DNA of 19,040 nt from an uncultured Collinsella sp. (GCA_900542235.1 UQNB01000039.1:1-19040); one strand, 5' to 3'. Positions 8,376 through 15,778 are shown, counted from the first letter of the stretch. The notes: generated by a model from the sequence alone, not told the origin. Program-made: numbers and translations.

Positions 8376-9236
8376 ATGGGACTGTTTGGCTCTTTTGTTC
8401 AAGCATTTAAAGACGGATACAACGGCGTAGACGAAGAGCAGGACTCTGCGCCTTCCACTAAGGAAAATACTGCTCAAAAACCCGTACCCGCAAAGGAGAC
8501 CGCCCCTGCTCAAAAGCAGGCTGCCTCCGAGGAGCCAAAGTTCTGCGGCGCATGCGGCGCCTCCCTTGAGCCAGGCACCAAGTTCTGTCCCAAGTGCGGA
8601 GAACCGGTGATGGGCGTTGCGCCGGAGCATCAGGCCGTTCCGGTCGAACCTCCGCATCTTATGCCGACTGATACATTGCAAGCGTTTTTGGATACGGGCT
8701 GCAACCAGATGTCCTTGCTCGAAGGAGCTGCGGCTTACCAAAAGGTTACACATGCCGATCCTGTTTTTGGAACTGAAGAGGTTAATTCTCATTTCCTACT
8801 TCATGGCAATGAGATGGCTATTCAAAAGGTTGCTGGAGTAATCAAAGGCCTATCTGAACAGTTTTTTAAGCATAAGCTCATTGTTAATGTAGACATGCTG
8901 CCCGCAGATTATCGACAGGTGGTTCGTATCTATTCTGCTGAGGTGGGGAGGCGCTTGGAAAAAATGATGTATTTCACGCTCGTACAAGAAAACGTGAGAG
9001 ATGGCGCCGTTTATTACCTGTATATGGTTGGCGATGCTTACGAGCTGCAGGCCAAGGCCGATGCCGGTGTCATCTTGTCCAACGACGAGAATGAGAGACT
9101 TGCCAGGTTTGCTGCCCTTCACGACACTTTTAGCGAGTTTATTTCAACTGCAACGAACGGGGTTATCTTTGCCTTTGCTTCTTTGAACGACCGCCAAATG
9201 AATGGCCAAGCTAACTTGGAGGGTTCCAGGTCGTAA
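8376..9236 (+). CDS. Zinc-ribbon protein with one copy of a cluster-specific domain (286 aa)
   Basis: The ATG at 8376 has AGGAGA at 8365-8370. The protein begins MGLFGSFVQAF, followed by a Glu/Lys/Ala/Pro-rich linker, then a double-CxxC zinc ribbon (C57, C60, C71, C74; FCxxCG-x-FCPKCG type). Residues about 90-275 form an alpha/beta domain that I cannot name but that matches parts of the protein encoded at 12947. In both, an Asp-ended strand is followed after 32-33 residues by an identically spaced VQE...A..YY pattern (TLVQENVRDGAVYYLY here), and the domain ends in a hydrophobic strand plus Leu-Asn (VIFAFASLN). No membrane segment is seen. This is the last gene of the operon, closed by the hairpin at 9288-9326. 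Nucleotide composition in the 3' half is more AT-rich than its neighbours. Confidence 0.82.
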   Translation: MGLFGSFVQAFKDGYNGVDEEQDSAPSTKENTAQKPVPAKETAPAQKQAASEEPKFCGACGASLEPGTKFCPKCGEPVMGVAPEHQAVPVEPPHLMPTDTLQAFLDTGCNQMSLLEGAAAYQKVTHADPVFGTEEVNSHFLLHGNEMAIQKVAGVIKGLSEQFFKHKLIVNVDMLPADYRQVVRIYSAEVGRRLEKMMYFTLVQENVRDGAVYYLYMVGDAYELQAKADAGVILSNDENERLARFAALHDTFSEFISTATNGVIFAFASLNDRQMNGQANLEGSRS

Positions 9237-9287
9237 AGCGACTCGCCAATTCTTGTGTTGACCAACTGTAAGCATGCAAGCTATATC

Positions 9288-9326
9288 ATCCGCCCTCATT
9301 TCTTGTTTAAGTAAATGAGGGCGGAT
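9288..9326 (+). terminator. Intrinsic terminator of the vWA-GTPase operon
   Basis: A perfect 14-bp stem (ATCCGCCCTCATTT at 9288-9301 pairing with 9313-9326) has an 11-nt loop and is followed by TTGTTGTT. It lies 52 nt after the last stop codon of the operon. The A-rich 5' side makes it potentially bidirectional. Confidence 0.8.
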
Positions 9327-9362
9327 TTGTTGTTAGGCCAGAGGCTCATCTTGTTATAAGAG

Positions 9363-9384
9363 TGGGGCGGTCAAAGCCGCCCCA
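9363..9384 (-). terminator. Terminator hairpin for the minus-strand gene at 9398
   Basis: An 8-bp G+C-rich stem (TGGGGCGG at 9363-9370 pairing with CCGCCCCA at 9377-9384) with a 6-nt loop lies 14 nt downstream of the minus-strand stop. The T-tract after it on the minus strand is weak (ACTCTTAT), so termination may be partial. Confidence 0.6.
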
Positions 9385-9397
9385 TTTACATATTATG

Positions 9398-9823
9398 CTA
9401 GGGGAGTGTCGTCGCTCCCATTGCTGTGCTTTCGGTTGCAATGTTACCGATGGCCTTCATAAGACTTTCGACTTGTTTGTTAGTTGTCGCATTGTTTCCG
9501 GAGAGATCACAGCGCCACGCCATGAGCTTTGCGTTGCTAGAGCATGCTTCTACCGTTATGTAGATGCGTGTCGGTCCTTCGGGACGAAGCAGATTTAGTT
9601 CTAAGGCTCGCAGTCGCTTTCCAAAAAAGACACCTCCCTGGATTGCCTCGAGTCCCGTACGCACGGTTATGCGCAACTCCTCTTGCTTTGCGGCCCGAAA
9701 TGCAAAATCGGACCATGTCGTGTCTGCAAAGCGCTGAGCTCCGGACACCACTATGGGCCCCATGGGGTATCCGGGCGCGCATCGTTTCTGTAGTTGTTCG
9801 ACAGTGATATCTGATGCGGTCAT
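9398..9823 (-). CDS. Small hypothetical protein, paralogue of the N-terminal half of the 15041 product (141 aa)
   Basis: The frame is open further upstream, but the start at 9823 is fixed by GAGGAGG just before the ATG; a longer version would run through the promoter palindrome. The family is unknown. Residues about 23-105 align with residues 17-101 of the minus-strand protein encoded at 15041: both have PIV-x-S near the start, a beta strand, GG-[VL]-F followed by basic residues and AL-[EQ]-[LI], and an Arg-Cys pair 41-43 residues after the double Gly. Unlike that protein it has no zinc ribbon. There is no signal peptide or membrane segment. It is divergent from the kinase gene, and both read from promoters that share one palindrome at 9902-9911, so the two are probably co-regulated. 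Confidence 0.75.
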   Translation of the reverse strand: MTASDITVEQLQKRCAPGYPMGPIVVSGAQRFADTTWSDFAFRAAKQEELRITVRTGLEAIQGGVFFGKRLRALELNLLRPEGPTRIYITVEACSSNAKLMAWRCDLSGNNATTNKQVESLMKAIGNIATESTAMGATTLP

Positions 9824-9875
9824 GTGGCCTCCTCTCACAATTTGCCTGCATAGGGCAGGCGTACTCTCAGTGCAA

Positions 9876-9911
9876 ATTATCCGACAGCCCTTTTCGTGCC
9901 TGTTGCGCAAC
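9876..9911 (-). promoter_or_regulatory. Palindrome-linked promoter of the minus-strand gene at 9398
   Basis: Read on the minus strand, GTTGCGCAAC (9902-9911) is followed after exactly 20 nt by GATAAT (9881-9876), a good -10 hexamer. The start codon is 52 nt further on. The same palindrome serves the divergent kinase promoter. The expected -35 position overlaps the palindrome and does not resemble TTGACA, which suggests an activator-dependent promoter. Confidence 0.72.
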
Positions 9912-9937
9912 ATATTCGGGCATGCCTGCGTGATACT
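9902..9937 (+). promoter_or_regulatory. Palindrome-linked promoter of the kinase-FHA operon
   Basis: GTTGCGCAAC (9902-9911, a 12-bp perfect palindrome when one T and one A are added) is followed after 20 nt by GATACT (9932-9937). The kinase start codon is 29 nt downstream. No TTGACA-like -35 is present at the normal spacing. Confidence 0.72.
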
Positions 9938-9966
9938 TTTGCTCAGACGATTGCAATGGGGGAGCC

Positions 9967-11874
9967 ATGGATAATTTGGAACAGCTCGAGGTTGTGCAGC
10001 TTGATGGTTTTACGCCCAGCATTCCTGCGGAGCCCGGGCGTGAACAGGAGCTCGCATCGCGTTTTAATATGCTCTTTCTTCAACCGGGGAGCACGCTTCA
10101 TGGTGGTTTTGGTGCGGTTGCCAAGGTGGTGAACCTTTACGAAGAGGTTTTTGCCCTCAAGCGGTTAAACGCACCCGATTCCAACAGCGATTGCTCGCCT
10201 TCTGAGCTGAGGGAGATGCTGTTCGAAGAATATAAAAACCAGCTCGCAGTATCTAGGCTAAAAGGCTTTCCACAGGTCTATGGCTATGGGTCGTGGAAGG
10301 GCGAGCCGCTTATCCTTATGGAATGGATCGAGGGCACCACGCTGGCGCATGCTGTACCCGATCTACCTCATGAAGGCGACGGTGTTCAGGGTGAAGTCGT
10401 GGCGCAAGTGGGCATTTCGGTCTTGGAGATCTTGCAGGGTGTCGAGCGCCTGAACAGCCGCCTTGTGCATCGCGATATTTCCCCGAATAACATTATGTTT
10501 CGCACCAAGGATATGAGCCTGTCTCAGCAGGTTGCTGCCGGCGCCTTCGATACGTGCCTGATCGATTTTGGCAATTCGACCACAGAATGCCAAGATATTC
10601 CCATGGCCTTTACGCAGCGTGTGGGCATGATGCGTGGGGCCACGCGAGATTACGCTCCTCCCGAGATGCTGACGGCAGACGTGGAGGGCGTGGAAGAGCT
10701 TAGAAACAATCCTGCGATTGATATCTATGCACTCTGCAGCGTGCTGTATGAACTTTACGCGGGACATACGCCATTCGACCTTACCCACTCTCTTGGAGGG
10801 TCAGATTATCGCACCAAAATGAGCATGGATCCAAAACCGCTTGTTGCCCGGCGCACATACGAGGCGCCGTTGCTCAATGCGATTATGAGCGGTATCAGGC
10901 CTTCTCAGGAGGCCAGGCCAACGGTGGATGGCCTTTTGTACGAGCTTGAATGCTGGTATGAGGGTCGTCAACGAAACGGAACGGTCGCAGCTCCTAAGCC
11001 GGTTGAAATGCCCGAAAAATATGATGCGGATTCGGGCTGGGATGAAACGATGCCTGTCGGCAATGCGGTGGTCGTGCCTCTTACGGAATCCAACCCGTTC
11101 GAGAACGACTTTGTGGCTCCGGTGGCAGAATCGGCAACTGTGCCTATGCCGCATGCTGAGGAGCGTTTTGAAGCGTCCCGTAAAACTCCGGTGTCCGCGC
11201 CGGAGCCAACGGAGAACACCTGGTCTGAGCCTGATGTTCATTTTGATGCTTCCGGTGCGGAACATGTTCCGGTTCCCACGCCGGTGCCGGTGCCCACGCC
11301 CGGCGCTGCACAGTGTGCGGCGGGCGCCGCGGCGGCAGGGGCTGGCGCTGCATCTGCGGCGAGGGCCGCGACGGGGTCTGGTGCTGCTGCGGGCTCGGCA
11401 GCCGCTGGGGCCGCCGCGGGGGCTGCATCGCCGCGACCGAAAAGAGGTGGAGGATCAGGCACTGCCCGCGCCTCGAAACCCCGTTCTGCCTCTGCTTCTT
11501 CGAGCCCCGTGCCGCCGCCCCCTGCACCTCCCGTACCGCCTCCTGCGCCGGCGACTTCTGCACCGGCGCCCCCTGTTCCCTCGGGCTTTTCGAGTTCGGG
11601 AAAAAAGAAACGAGGGGCCGTTTCGAGCAGTGGCACATCTATTGGGTTTAGGGACGTTCGTCATTCGCGTCCCGTGCGAAAACTCGGTTGGCGATTGCTA
11701 ATAATTTTGGCAATCATGTTTGCGCTTAGTGTAGTGTCGTGTGCCGCGCGGATTGCATTTGGGTCGGAACTCCCTGGCCACCAGGAGAGTTCTGAGCTTC
11801 AAGAAACGAATTGCGTTAGCGATGATAGCCAGGGCGTAGTCCCTGCTGAGGAGGATGTTTTATGGCAGAGATAA
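9967..11874 (+). CDS. Membrane-anchored serine/threonine protein kinase with Ala/Pro-rich linker
   Basis: The 635-aa protein starts at the ATG at 9967 with GGGGGAG upstream. The kinase domain covers about 35-325: glycine loop LHGGFGAVAKV at 44-54, the ATP-anchoring Lys65 in FALKRL, HRDIS-P-NN at 168-175 (catalytic Asp170, Asn175), DFG at 200-202 and APPE at 230-233. All key residues are present, so it should be active. HRDIS with Ser in place of the usual Lys is a variant I know from other bacterial kinases. Residues 330-435 are an acidic linker, then a Pro-Val-Pro-Thr stretch, an Ala/Gly tract of some 40 residues, and a Pro-rich tract. One membrane helix (about 574-598) leaves a short outer tail of about 37 residues with one Cys (TNC). 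There are no PASTA sensor repeats. It overlaps the FHA gene by 13 bp, so the two are coupled; the FHA protein is its likely partner. Confidence 0.92.
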   Translation: MDNLEQLEVVQLDGFTPSIPAEPGREQELASRFNMLFLQPGSTLHGGFGAVAKVVNLYEEVFALKRLNAPDSNSDCSPSELREMLFEEYKNQLAVSRLKGFPQVYGYGSWKGEPLILMEWIEGTTLAHAVPDLPHEGDGVQGEVVAQVGISVLEILQGVERLNSRLVHRDISPNNIMFRTKDMSLSQQVAAGAFDTCLIDFGNSTTECQDIPMAFTQRVGMMRGATRDYAPPEMLTADVEGVEELRNNPAIDIYALCSVLYELYAGHTPFDLTHSLGGSDYRTKMSMDPKPLVARRTYEAPLLNAIMSGIRPSQEARPTVDGLLYELECWYEGRQRNGTVAAPKPVEMPEKYDADSGWDETMPVGNAVVVPLTESNPFENDFVAPVAESATVPMPHAEERFEASRKTPVSAPEPTENTWSEPDVHFDASGAEHVPVPTPVPVPTPGAAQCAAGAAAAGAGAASAARAATGSGAAAGSAAAGAAAGAASPRPKRGGGSGTARASKPRSASASSSPVPPPPAPPVPPPAPATSAPAPPVPSGFSSSGKKKRGAVSSSGTSIGFRDVRHSRPVRKLGWRLLIILAIMFALSVVSCAARIAFGSELPGHQESSELQETNCVSDDSQGVVPAEEDVLWQR

Positions 11875-12842
11875 CGCCGCGCCGTATCATGTTCGAGGAT
11901 TTAAGAGGGTTTGCGGGCCTCGACTATCACGATGCGTGCTGCCTATTGCTTTCCGTTCGGCCTGTTGCCGGCGGCATGTCTCCTCGTGAGTCGCTCGAGG
12001 TCATGCATCGTTCGAGCATCATGCGAAATTACGTGGATATTGTTCCCTCCAAAACGAATCCCTCGCATTTCGGCGACTTGCAAAACGCCTCGCTCAACGT
12101 TATGGCGCGACTGGCGGCGCGGCAGGGCTCTGGCGCGGCATCGCGCGTTAAAATTGCCGATCACTACCGCGGACCGGCTGCCCACGCTATGGCCGATGCG
12201 TTCGATGCGTGGGGATTGAGCGGGCAGACGTATCTTAATGCGGTCAGGTGTATCGACATGGCAGTGCTTCCTGCCGGCAAGGACAGAGTCGCTCTGTTTG
12301 TCATGCTGTTTGTGGTGGCAGGCTGCCTCCAAGATCCGACGCGTGCGGCAGAACTAGTCGAGGACTTTCTGGAGCGATGCATGGGCGGACACTTTAGCTC
12401 AACGACGCTTAGGCTCGATAACGGCAAGAATGATTGCGCCTTCGTAACGAGCCCTGTCGATAGCGCTTCTACAACGCTAGGCCTTATCTTGCGGGAAGGC
12501 AGCGTCGTGCGCCTGCCGGCATATGAGCTGTCCCAAGATCCAGAAGGTACCGTCATTGGCTATTTGCCAACTGGTACAAACGTGATCGGTGCGCCCGATG
12601 GCTGTGTAAGCGCCCGTCACCTTCGTATTTGGTGCGAGGGCGGTCGTTGGTATGCGCAGGGTCTTGGTTCAACAGCGGGAACAGTACTCAAGCGCGGTGT
12701 AGAAGACTTGACGGTCGTTGAACCCCCGAGCTCTGAGGCCGGGCCGGGGCGTGAGTACCCGCCGGTGGAAATCAAAGTGGGCGATGAGCTTTGCCTTGGC
12801 GGCAAAGTGACGTATATCGTTGCGCGAGGCAAAATCGGATAG
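11862..12842 (+). CDS. FHA-domain protein with a degenerate phosphopeptide site (326 aa)
   Basis: The ATG at 11862 overlaps the kinase stop, with AGGAGGA just upstream. Residues 1-210 are mostly helical and not recognised. Residues about 222-324 follow the forkhead-associated fold: TVIGYL, then VSARHLRIW, a WYAQGLGSTAGT stretch and a final IKVGDELCLGGKVTYIV. FHA domains bind phosphothreonine through three key residues. Here the usual Arg of the first GR is Tyr234, the Ser of SxxH is kept (Ser250, His253), and the Asn of STNGT is Ala272. Two of three contacts are therefore changed, so binding may be weak, phospho-independent or altered in specificity. The domain call is from pattern and strengthened by the overlap with a kinase gene. 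No membrane segment is seen. Confidence 0.8.
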   Translation: MAEITPRRIMFEDLRGFAGLDYHDACCLLLSVRPVAGGMSPRESLEVMHRSSIMRNYVDIVPSKTNPSHFGDLQNASLNVMARLAARQGSGAASRVKIADHYRGPAAHAMADAFDAWGLSGQTYLNAVRCIDMAVLPAGKDRVALFVMLFVVAGCLQDPTRAAELVEDFLERCMGGHFSSTTLRLDNGKNDCAFVTSPVDSASTTLGLILREGSVVRLPAYELSQDPEGTVIGYLPTGTNVIGAPDGCVSARHLRIWCEGGRWYAQGLGSTAGTVLKRGVEDLTVVEPPSSEAGPGREYPPVEIKVGDELCLGGKVTYIVARGKIG

Positions 12843-12873
12843 CTGCAGATTCGACTCTCGACCGTTCGGCGGT

Positions 12874-12909
12874 GTTGCGCAACGTTTTTTGTCCTTTTGG
12901 GTTTACAAA
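12874..12909 (+). promoter_or_regulatory. Palindrome-linked promoter of the 12947 gene
   Basis: GTTGCGCAAC (12874-12883) is followed after 20 nt by TACAAA (12904-12909), the weakest -10 of the set. The start codon is 37 nt downstream. This makes the gene at 12947 a separate transcription unit even though it follows the FHA gene on the same strand. Confidence 0.65.
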
Positions 12910-12946
12910 AAGATGAAGGAATCGTTCCAACGAGAAAGGACATGCT

Positions 12947-14890
12947 ATGGGCCTGTTCGATAACTTAAAGTCTGGGCTGTCATCCGCGGGAAGCGCTCTT
13001 AATATCAAGACGACAGCCGATGCTACGGACGTGGCAGCAAGCACTCAGACGGAGAATGCATTTTGCACGCAATGCGGCGCTCCGCTATTGCCGGGTGCGA
13101 CGTTTTGTGGAAAATGTGGTGCTTCACAGGCAGGGACCACCAAAGCAACTACGACATCAAAGGTGCTGCCCGACTACGTCTTCCCGGACTTTTCGTGGAA
13201 TGAGGTCGTCGATCGAATGCTTGCAGACCGTTGCTTTCCTGACGAGCTTTGGGATGTTGCGGGAAGCGTAAGTAAGCCGCATGAGATTCAGATTTCCGAT
13301 GCAATTGGCTTTTGCAACGTTTCTAACTGCGATGCTTTTATTGTTAAAGACGGGGGCTCTGTCTCGCTGGATGATTTGGCGCTTGAGCTTATCGATGTTG
13401 CCGAAGCCTACGACAGGGCGATTTTGAAAATAAAAATCGATCGTGACATTACTCGCGGGGGCGGAATTGTCATCTCTGCGAATGTCGCCGATCTCGAGAA
13501 TCCAATTGAGGCAAACCCCTTCAGCCTGATAGTGCAAGAGGTCTATGGGAACGATGCCATTTTTTACTATTACCGCATTCGCAAAACTGATCATCGCGTG
13601 TTTGTTGGCCCCGATGTCCTCCTTTGGGCTGATCGTGTTGTTGCGATGACGTTCGCCAGACTAAATTCAAAGGGGAACGAGCCGCTGCGCCCTGTTCCTT
13701 GGGTTGCCGATACGGAGCTGCCGTACAATCCGGTTGAGGCTTCGATGACAGAGGCGATAGACGAGAATTCGAACGACCTTCTTGCGCTGGCTGCGGGCTT
13801 CAAAAAGGTGAGGTTCCCGTCTCCTATCGACGGAACGGTCGAAGATACCGAGTCTTACACGATTCTTGACTCATCCGTTAATCCGCATCAAGCGGTCGTC
13901 GAACTTGGACATCGTATGGGTCAGGCGGGCTGGCAAATTGCCCACGGGCCGGATAATTGGTATTACACAGGTGACTTAATTTTGTTGGTCCCTTCAGGCG
14001 TTGATATGGGCAAACAGTGGTGGGACTCCTTCGCTGTGGTGGTTAAATCGACAATAAGGGGCCATGTCTTGTACCTGATTCCGCTGTATGGCCTGTTTAG
14101 TCAGGCGTGCGGTCTTCGCAAAGAGGGCAAGATGCTGCGCCCAGATATGGAAGCGGCTTTCCAAGCTGTGGCTCCGTTTGCTGATCAAATGTTCGATTTT
14201 CTTGAGGCTACAAAGCATGCCTTTATTTATGCGGTCGCGCAAATCAATCAGGAGGCGGCCAACCGGTGGGGCGTATCGTTGGATTCGAAGCGATCTTTGC
14301 CACGTGGTTCCTTCGATGAATTTCTTCAAGCCTGTCGGGCGGGTGAATATGAAAAAGCGGGCAAGTTGAGTGACGATCTTACTGCGCTTCAATTCCGCCT
14401 CTATGATGATCCGCTTGCTGACAAGCGATTCTGTGCCACATTTGTAGTCCCCTCCGCGGCGCTTGGTCTAGAGTTCCTTGCGGGGGTAATACAGAAGGGA
14501 TCTTCTATTGGACCCCTGGTTGCTCGTGTGGTCAATCGTCCTGATGGACGCGAGGGCGATCAATTGATTGAGGTTTTCTTTGCCGAAGGAGAGGAAGACA
14601 AGCTGTGGCAGAAGGGTTGCCACTGGTTTGTTGCTCGCGGGGAGACGGCGGATGGATTGCCGGTGCTCAACGTATTTCTGTCCTCTTGCGAAATGGATAA
14701 GGCGATCGCCAAGAACAATAGCGGTGCTGTTCTGCCCCCGGATGTCAAAGCGCTTCTATACGATTGCGCAGCGAATTCCGATCGTATCGTAGAGATGAAC
14801 GAGTCCGTTGTGCCCCCTGCGGGATTGCAGCACGTTATTCGTTTGCTCAATAGCGAATGGCTGAAGGGGAGGTCCCAATCGCAGGATTAG
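12947..14890 (+). CDS. Large zinc-ribbon protein with repeated cluster-specific domain (647 aa)
   Basis: The ATG at 12947 follows GAAAGGA and has its own palindrome promoter. The protein begins MGLFDNLKSGL, then a zinc ribbon of the double-CxxC type (C40, C43, C54, C57). The remaining 580 residues contain what look like three copies of one alpha/beta domain. Copy A (about 68-245) has SLIVQE....AIFYYY and ends VVAMTFARLN. Copy B (about 272-442) has SFAVVVKSTIRGHVLYLIPL and ends FIYAVAQIN. Copy C (about 480-640) is more diverged and ends HVIRLLNSEW. Copies A and B both match the single domain of the 8376 product. I do not recognise the family and see no catalytic motif, signal peptide or membrane helix. 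Repeated interaction domains plus a zinc ribbon suggest an adaptor. B is the most confident repeat end-match; C is tentative. Confidence 0.82.
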   Translation: MGLFDNLKSGLSSAGSALNIKTTADATDVAASTQTENAFCTQCGAPLLPGATFCGKCGASQAGTTKATTTSKVLPDYVFPDFSWNEVVDRMLADRCFPDELWDVAGSVSKPHEIQISDAIGFCNVSNCDAFIVKDGGSVSLDDLALELIDVAEAYDRAILKIKIDRDITRGGGIVISANVADLENPIEANPFSLIVQEVYGNDAIFYYYRIRKTDHRVFVGPDVLLWADRVVAMTFARLNSKGNEPLRPVPWVADTELPYNPVEASMTEAIDENSNDLLALAAGFKKVRFPSPIDGTVEDTESYTILDSSVNPHQAVVELGHRMGQAGWQIAHGPDNWYYTGDLILLVPSGVDMGKQWWDSFAVVVKSTIRGHVLYLIPLYGLFSQACGLRKEGKMLRPDMEAAFQAVAPFADQMFDFLEATKHAFIYAVAQINQEAANRWGVSLDSKRSLPRGSFDEFLQACRAGEYEKAGKLSDDLTALQFRLYDDPLADKRFCATFVVPSAALGLEFLAGVIQKGSSIGPLVARVVNRPDGREGDQLIEVFFAEGEEDKLWQKGCHWFVARGETADGLPVLNVFLSSCEMDKAIAKNNSGAVLPPDVKALLYDCAANSDRIVEMNESVVPPAGLQHVIRLLNSEWLKGRSQSQD

Positions 14891-14918
14891 ATGCCTTCGT
14901 ATTTGAAATCGTTTTCTA

Positions 14919-14960
14919 AGGAAGCCCCGCCGACGTGTCGCTGCGCCAGCGGGGCCTCCT
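14919..14960 (+). terminator. Possible terminator hairpin after the 12947 gene
   Basis: A 7-bp stem GCCCCGC (14924-14930) pairs with 14949-14955, and is lengthened by 4 more pairs after an A-C mismatch. It starts 29 nt after the stop, but has an 18-nt loop and no T-tract, so it may act only with the convergent hairpin at 14982-15019. Confidence 0.35.
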
Positions 14961-14981
14961 CGTGGTTACATTCCAAAGCAA

Positions 14982-15019
14982 AACGCCCTCCCAGAAGATT
15001 GCTCTTCTGGGAGGGCGTT
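14982..15019 (-). terminator. Strong terminator hairpin of the minus-strand gene at 15041
   Basis: A perfect 16-bp stem (AACGCCCTCCCAGAAG at 14982-14997 pairing with 15004-15019) has a 6-nt loop. On the minus strand it is followed by TTTTGCTTT, so it stops the gene ending at 15041; being nearly symmetrical it may also stop + strand transcripts from 12947. Confidence 0.82.
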
Positions 15020-15040
15020 AGGGATTCTATTTGCTATTTG

Positions 15041-15694
15041 TTAAGCAAGCTTGTTGCCGCAGCTGGGGCAGAACGCAGCGCCGGCTTCCACGGGGGCACC
15101 GCAGTTGGGGCAGAAGCCGCCTGCATTGCCAGCGGCCTGGGCAAAGCTGGACAGGTCCTTACCTGCCGCCGCGTCCTCGAAGTGCTCAAGTACGGTCTGG
15201 ACGGAATTGCAGAAGTCGGCTTCTGCTGCAATGTCGGTGTCGTCGACGAGTTTCTCGGCCTTTTTGGCAAAGCCTTTTCCGATTCCGCGGTTCAGCATGT
15301 TGTTGAGGGCGGGACCATCTTCGTCCATCATGTTTGCCTGCTCCTCGGCGGCCTTTACAGCTTGCTCTGCCGCTTCAGCGCGTGTGCTCGGGCAGCGGTA
15401 GGTCTTGAGGTCAGAACCCTGGAGGACGCAAACGTACGTTGCCCAAACCTGGGACTGCATTCCGTATGCGAAAATCTGAAGCGCGGGAATCTGCGTCTTT
15501 TTGAAGAGACCGCCATCGACTACCTTGATCTTGCCAACACTGATCTTATAGCTGTAGGGAGAATTATCCGCGAGGCTGTTGAGAGCATCGTTGACAATGG
15601 TGATGCAGTCCTCGATTGAGCGCTTTCCGACCGAGGTGACAATCGGATTCCCGAGATCGTTGCTGTACTCGAGGTTGGAGAGCTTAAGTGCCAT
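15041..15694 (-). CDS. Zinc-ribbon protein, paralogue of the 9398 product (217 aa)
   Basis: The ATG at 15694 has GAAAGGA eight bases upstream. The frame stays open to 15868, but a longer product would run through the promoter, so I reject it. Residues 1-101 form an alpha/beta domain related to the 9398 product: PIVTS at 17-21, SYKISVGK at 48-55, Gly-Gly-Leu-Phe at 61-64, PALQIF at about 70-75 and Arg-Cys at 100-101. A Lys/Glu/Ala-rich helical segment follows (about 105-185). The C-terminus is a zinc ribbon (C195, C198, C209, C212), the last residues of the protein, so here the ribbon is at the opposite end from those of the 8376 and 12947 products. The family is not recognised. It may bind the same partner as the other zinc-ribbon proteins. 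Confidence 0.84.
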   Translation of the reverse strand: MALKLSNLEYSNDLGNPIVTSVGKRSIEDCITIVNDALNSLADNSPYSYKISVGKIKVVDGGLFKKTQIPALQIFAYGMQSQVWATYVCVLQGSDLKTYRCPSTRAEAAEQAVKAAEEQANMMDEDGPALNNMLNRGIGKGFAKKAEKLVDDTDIAAEADFCNSVQTVLEHFEDAAAGKDLSSFAQAAGNAGGFCPNCGAPVEAGAAFCPSCGNKLA

Positions 15695-15742
15695 TTTAGT
15701 TCCTTTCCAATTAATGGTTCCGTCTGTCTTTCGACAATTCGT

Positions 15743-15778
15743 ATTCTGGAGCCGCGAAATTTGATTCTGTTGCGCAAC
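15743..15778 (-). promoter_or_regulatory. Palindrome-linked promoter of the minus-strand gene at 15041
   Basis: On the minus strand GTTGCGCAAC (15769-15778) is followed after 20 nt by CAGAAT (15748-15743), which keeps the A and final T of a -10 box. The start codon is 48 nt further on. Confidence 0.65.

Noticed and set aside
9661..9680. TGCGCAAC-like sequence inside the 9398 gene as another regulator site
   Set aside because: Only one half of the palindrome matches and no -10 hexamer lies at the set spacing toward a gene start.
9824..9913. N-terminal extension of the 9398 gene
   Set aside because: It would run through the shared palindrome; GAGGAGG immediately before 9823 fixes the start.
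10928..11701. 257-residue open frame on the + strand inside the kinase gene
   Set aside because: It is a frame-shifted reading of the kinase linker, Arg/Pro-rich from the GC-rich repeats. The kinase frame is continuous to the FHA overlap, so there is no frameshift.
14891..15619. 242-residue open frame on the + strand directly after the 12947 gene
   Set aside because: It is the antisense of the zinc-ribbon gene at 15041-15694 and passes through two hairpins. The minus-strand frame has a good ribosome site, a promoter and a zinc ribbon.
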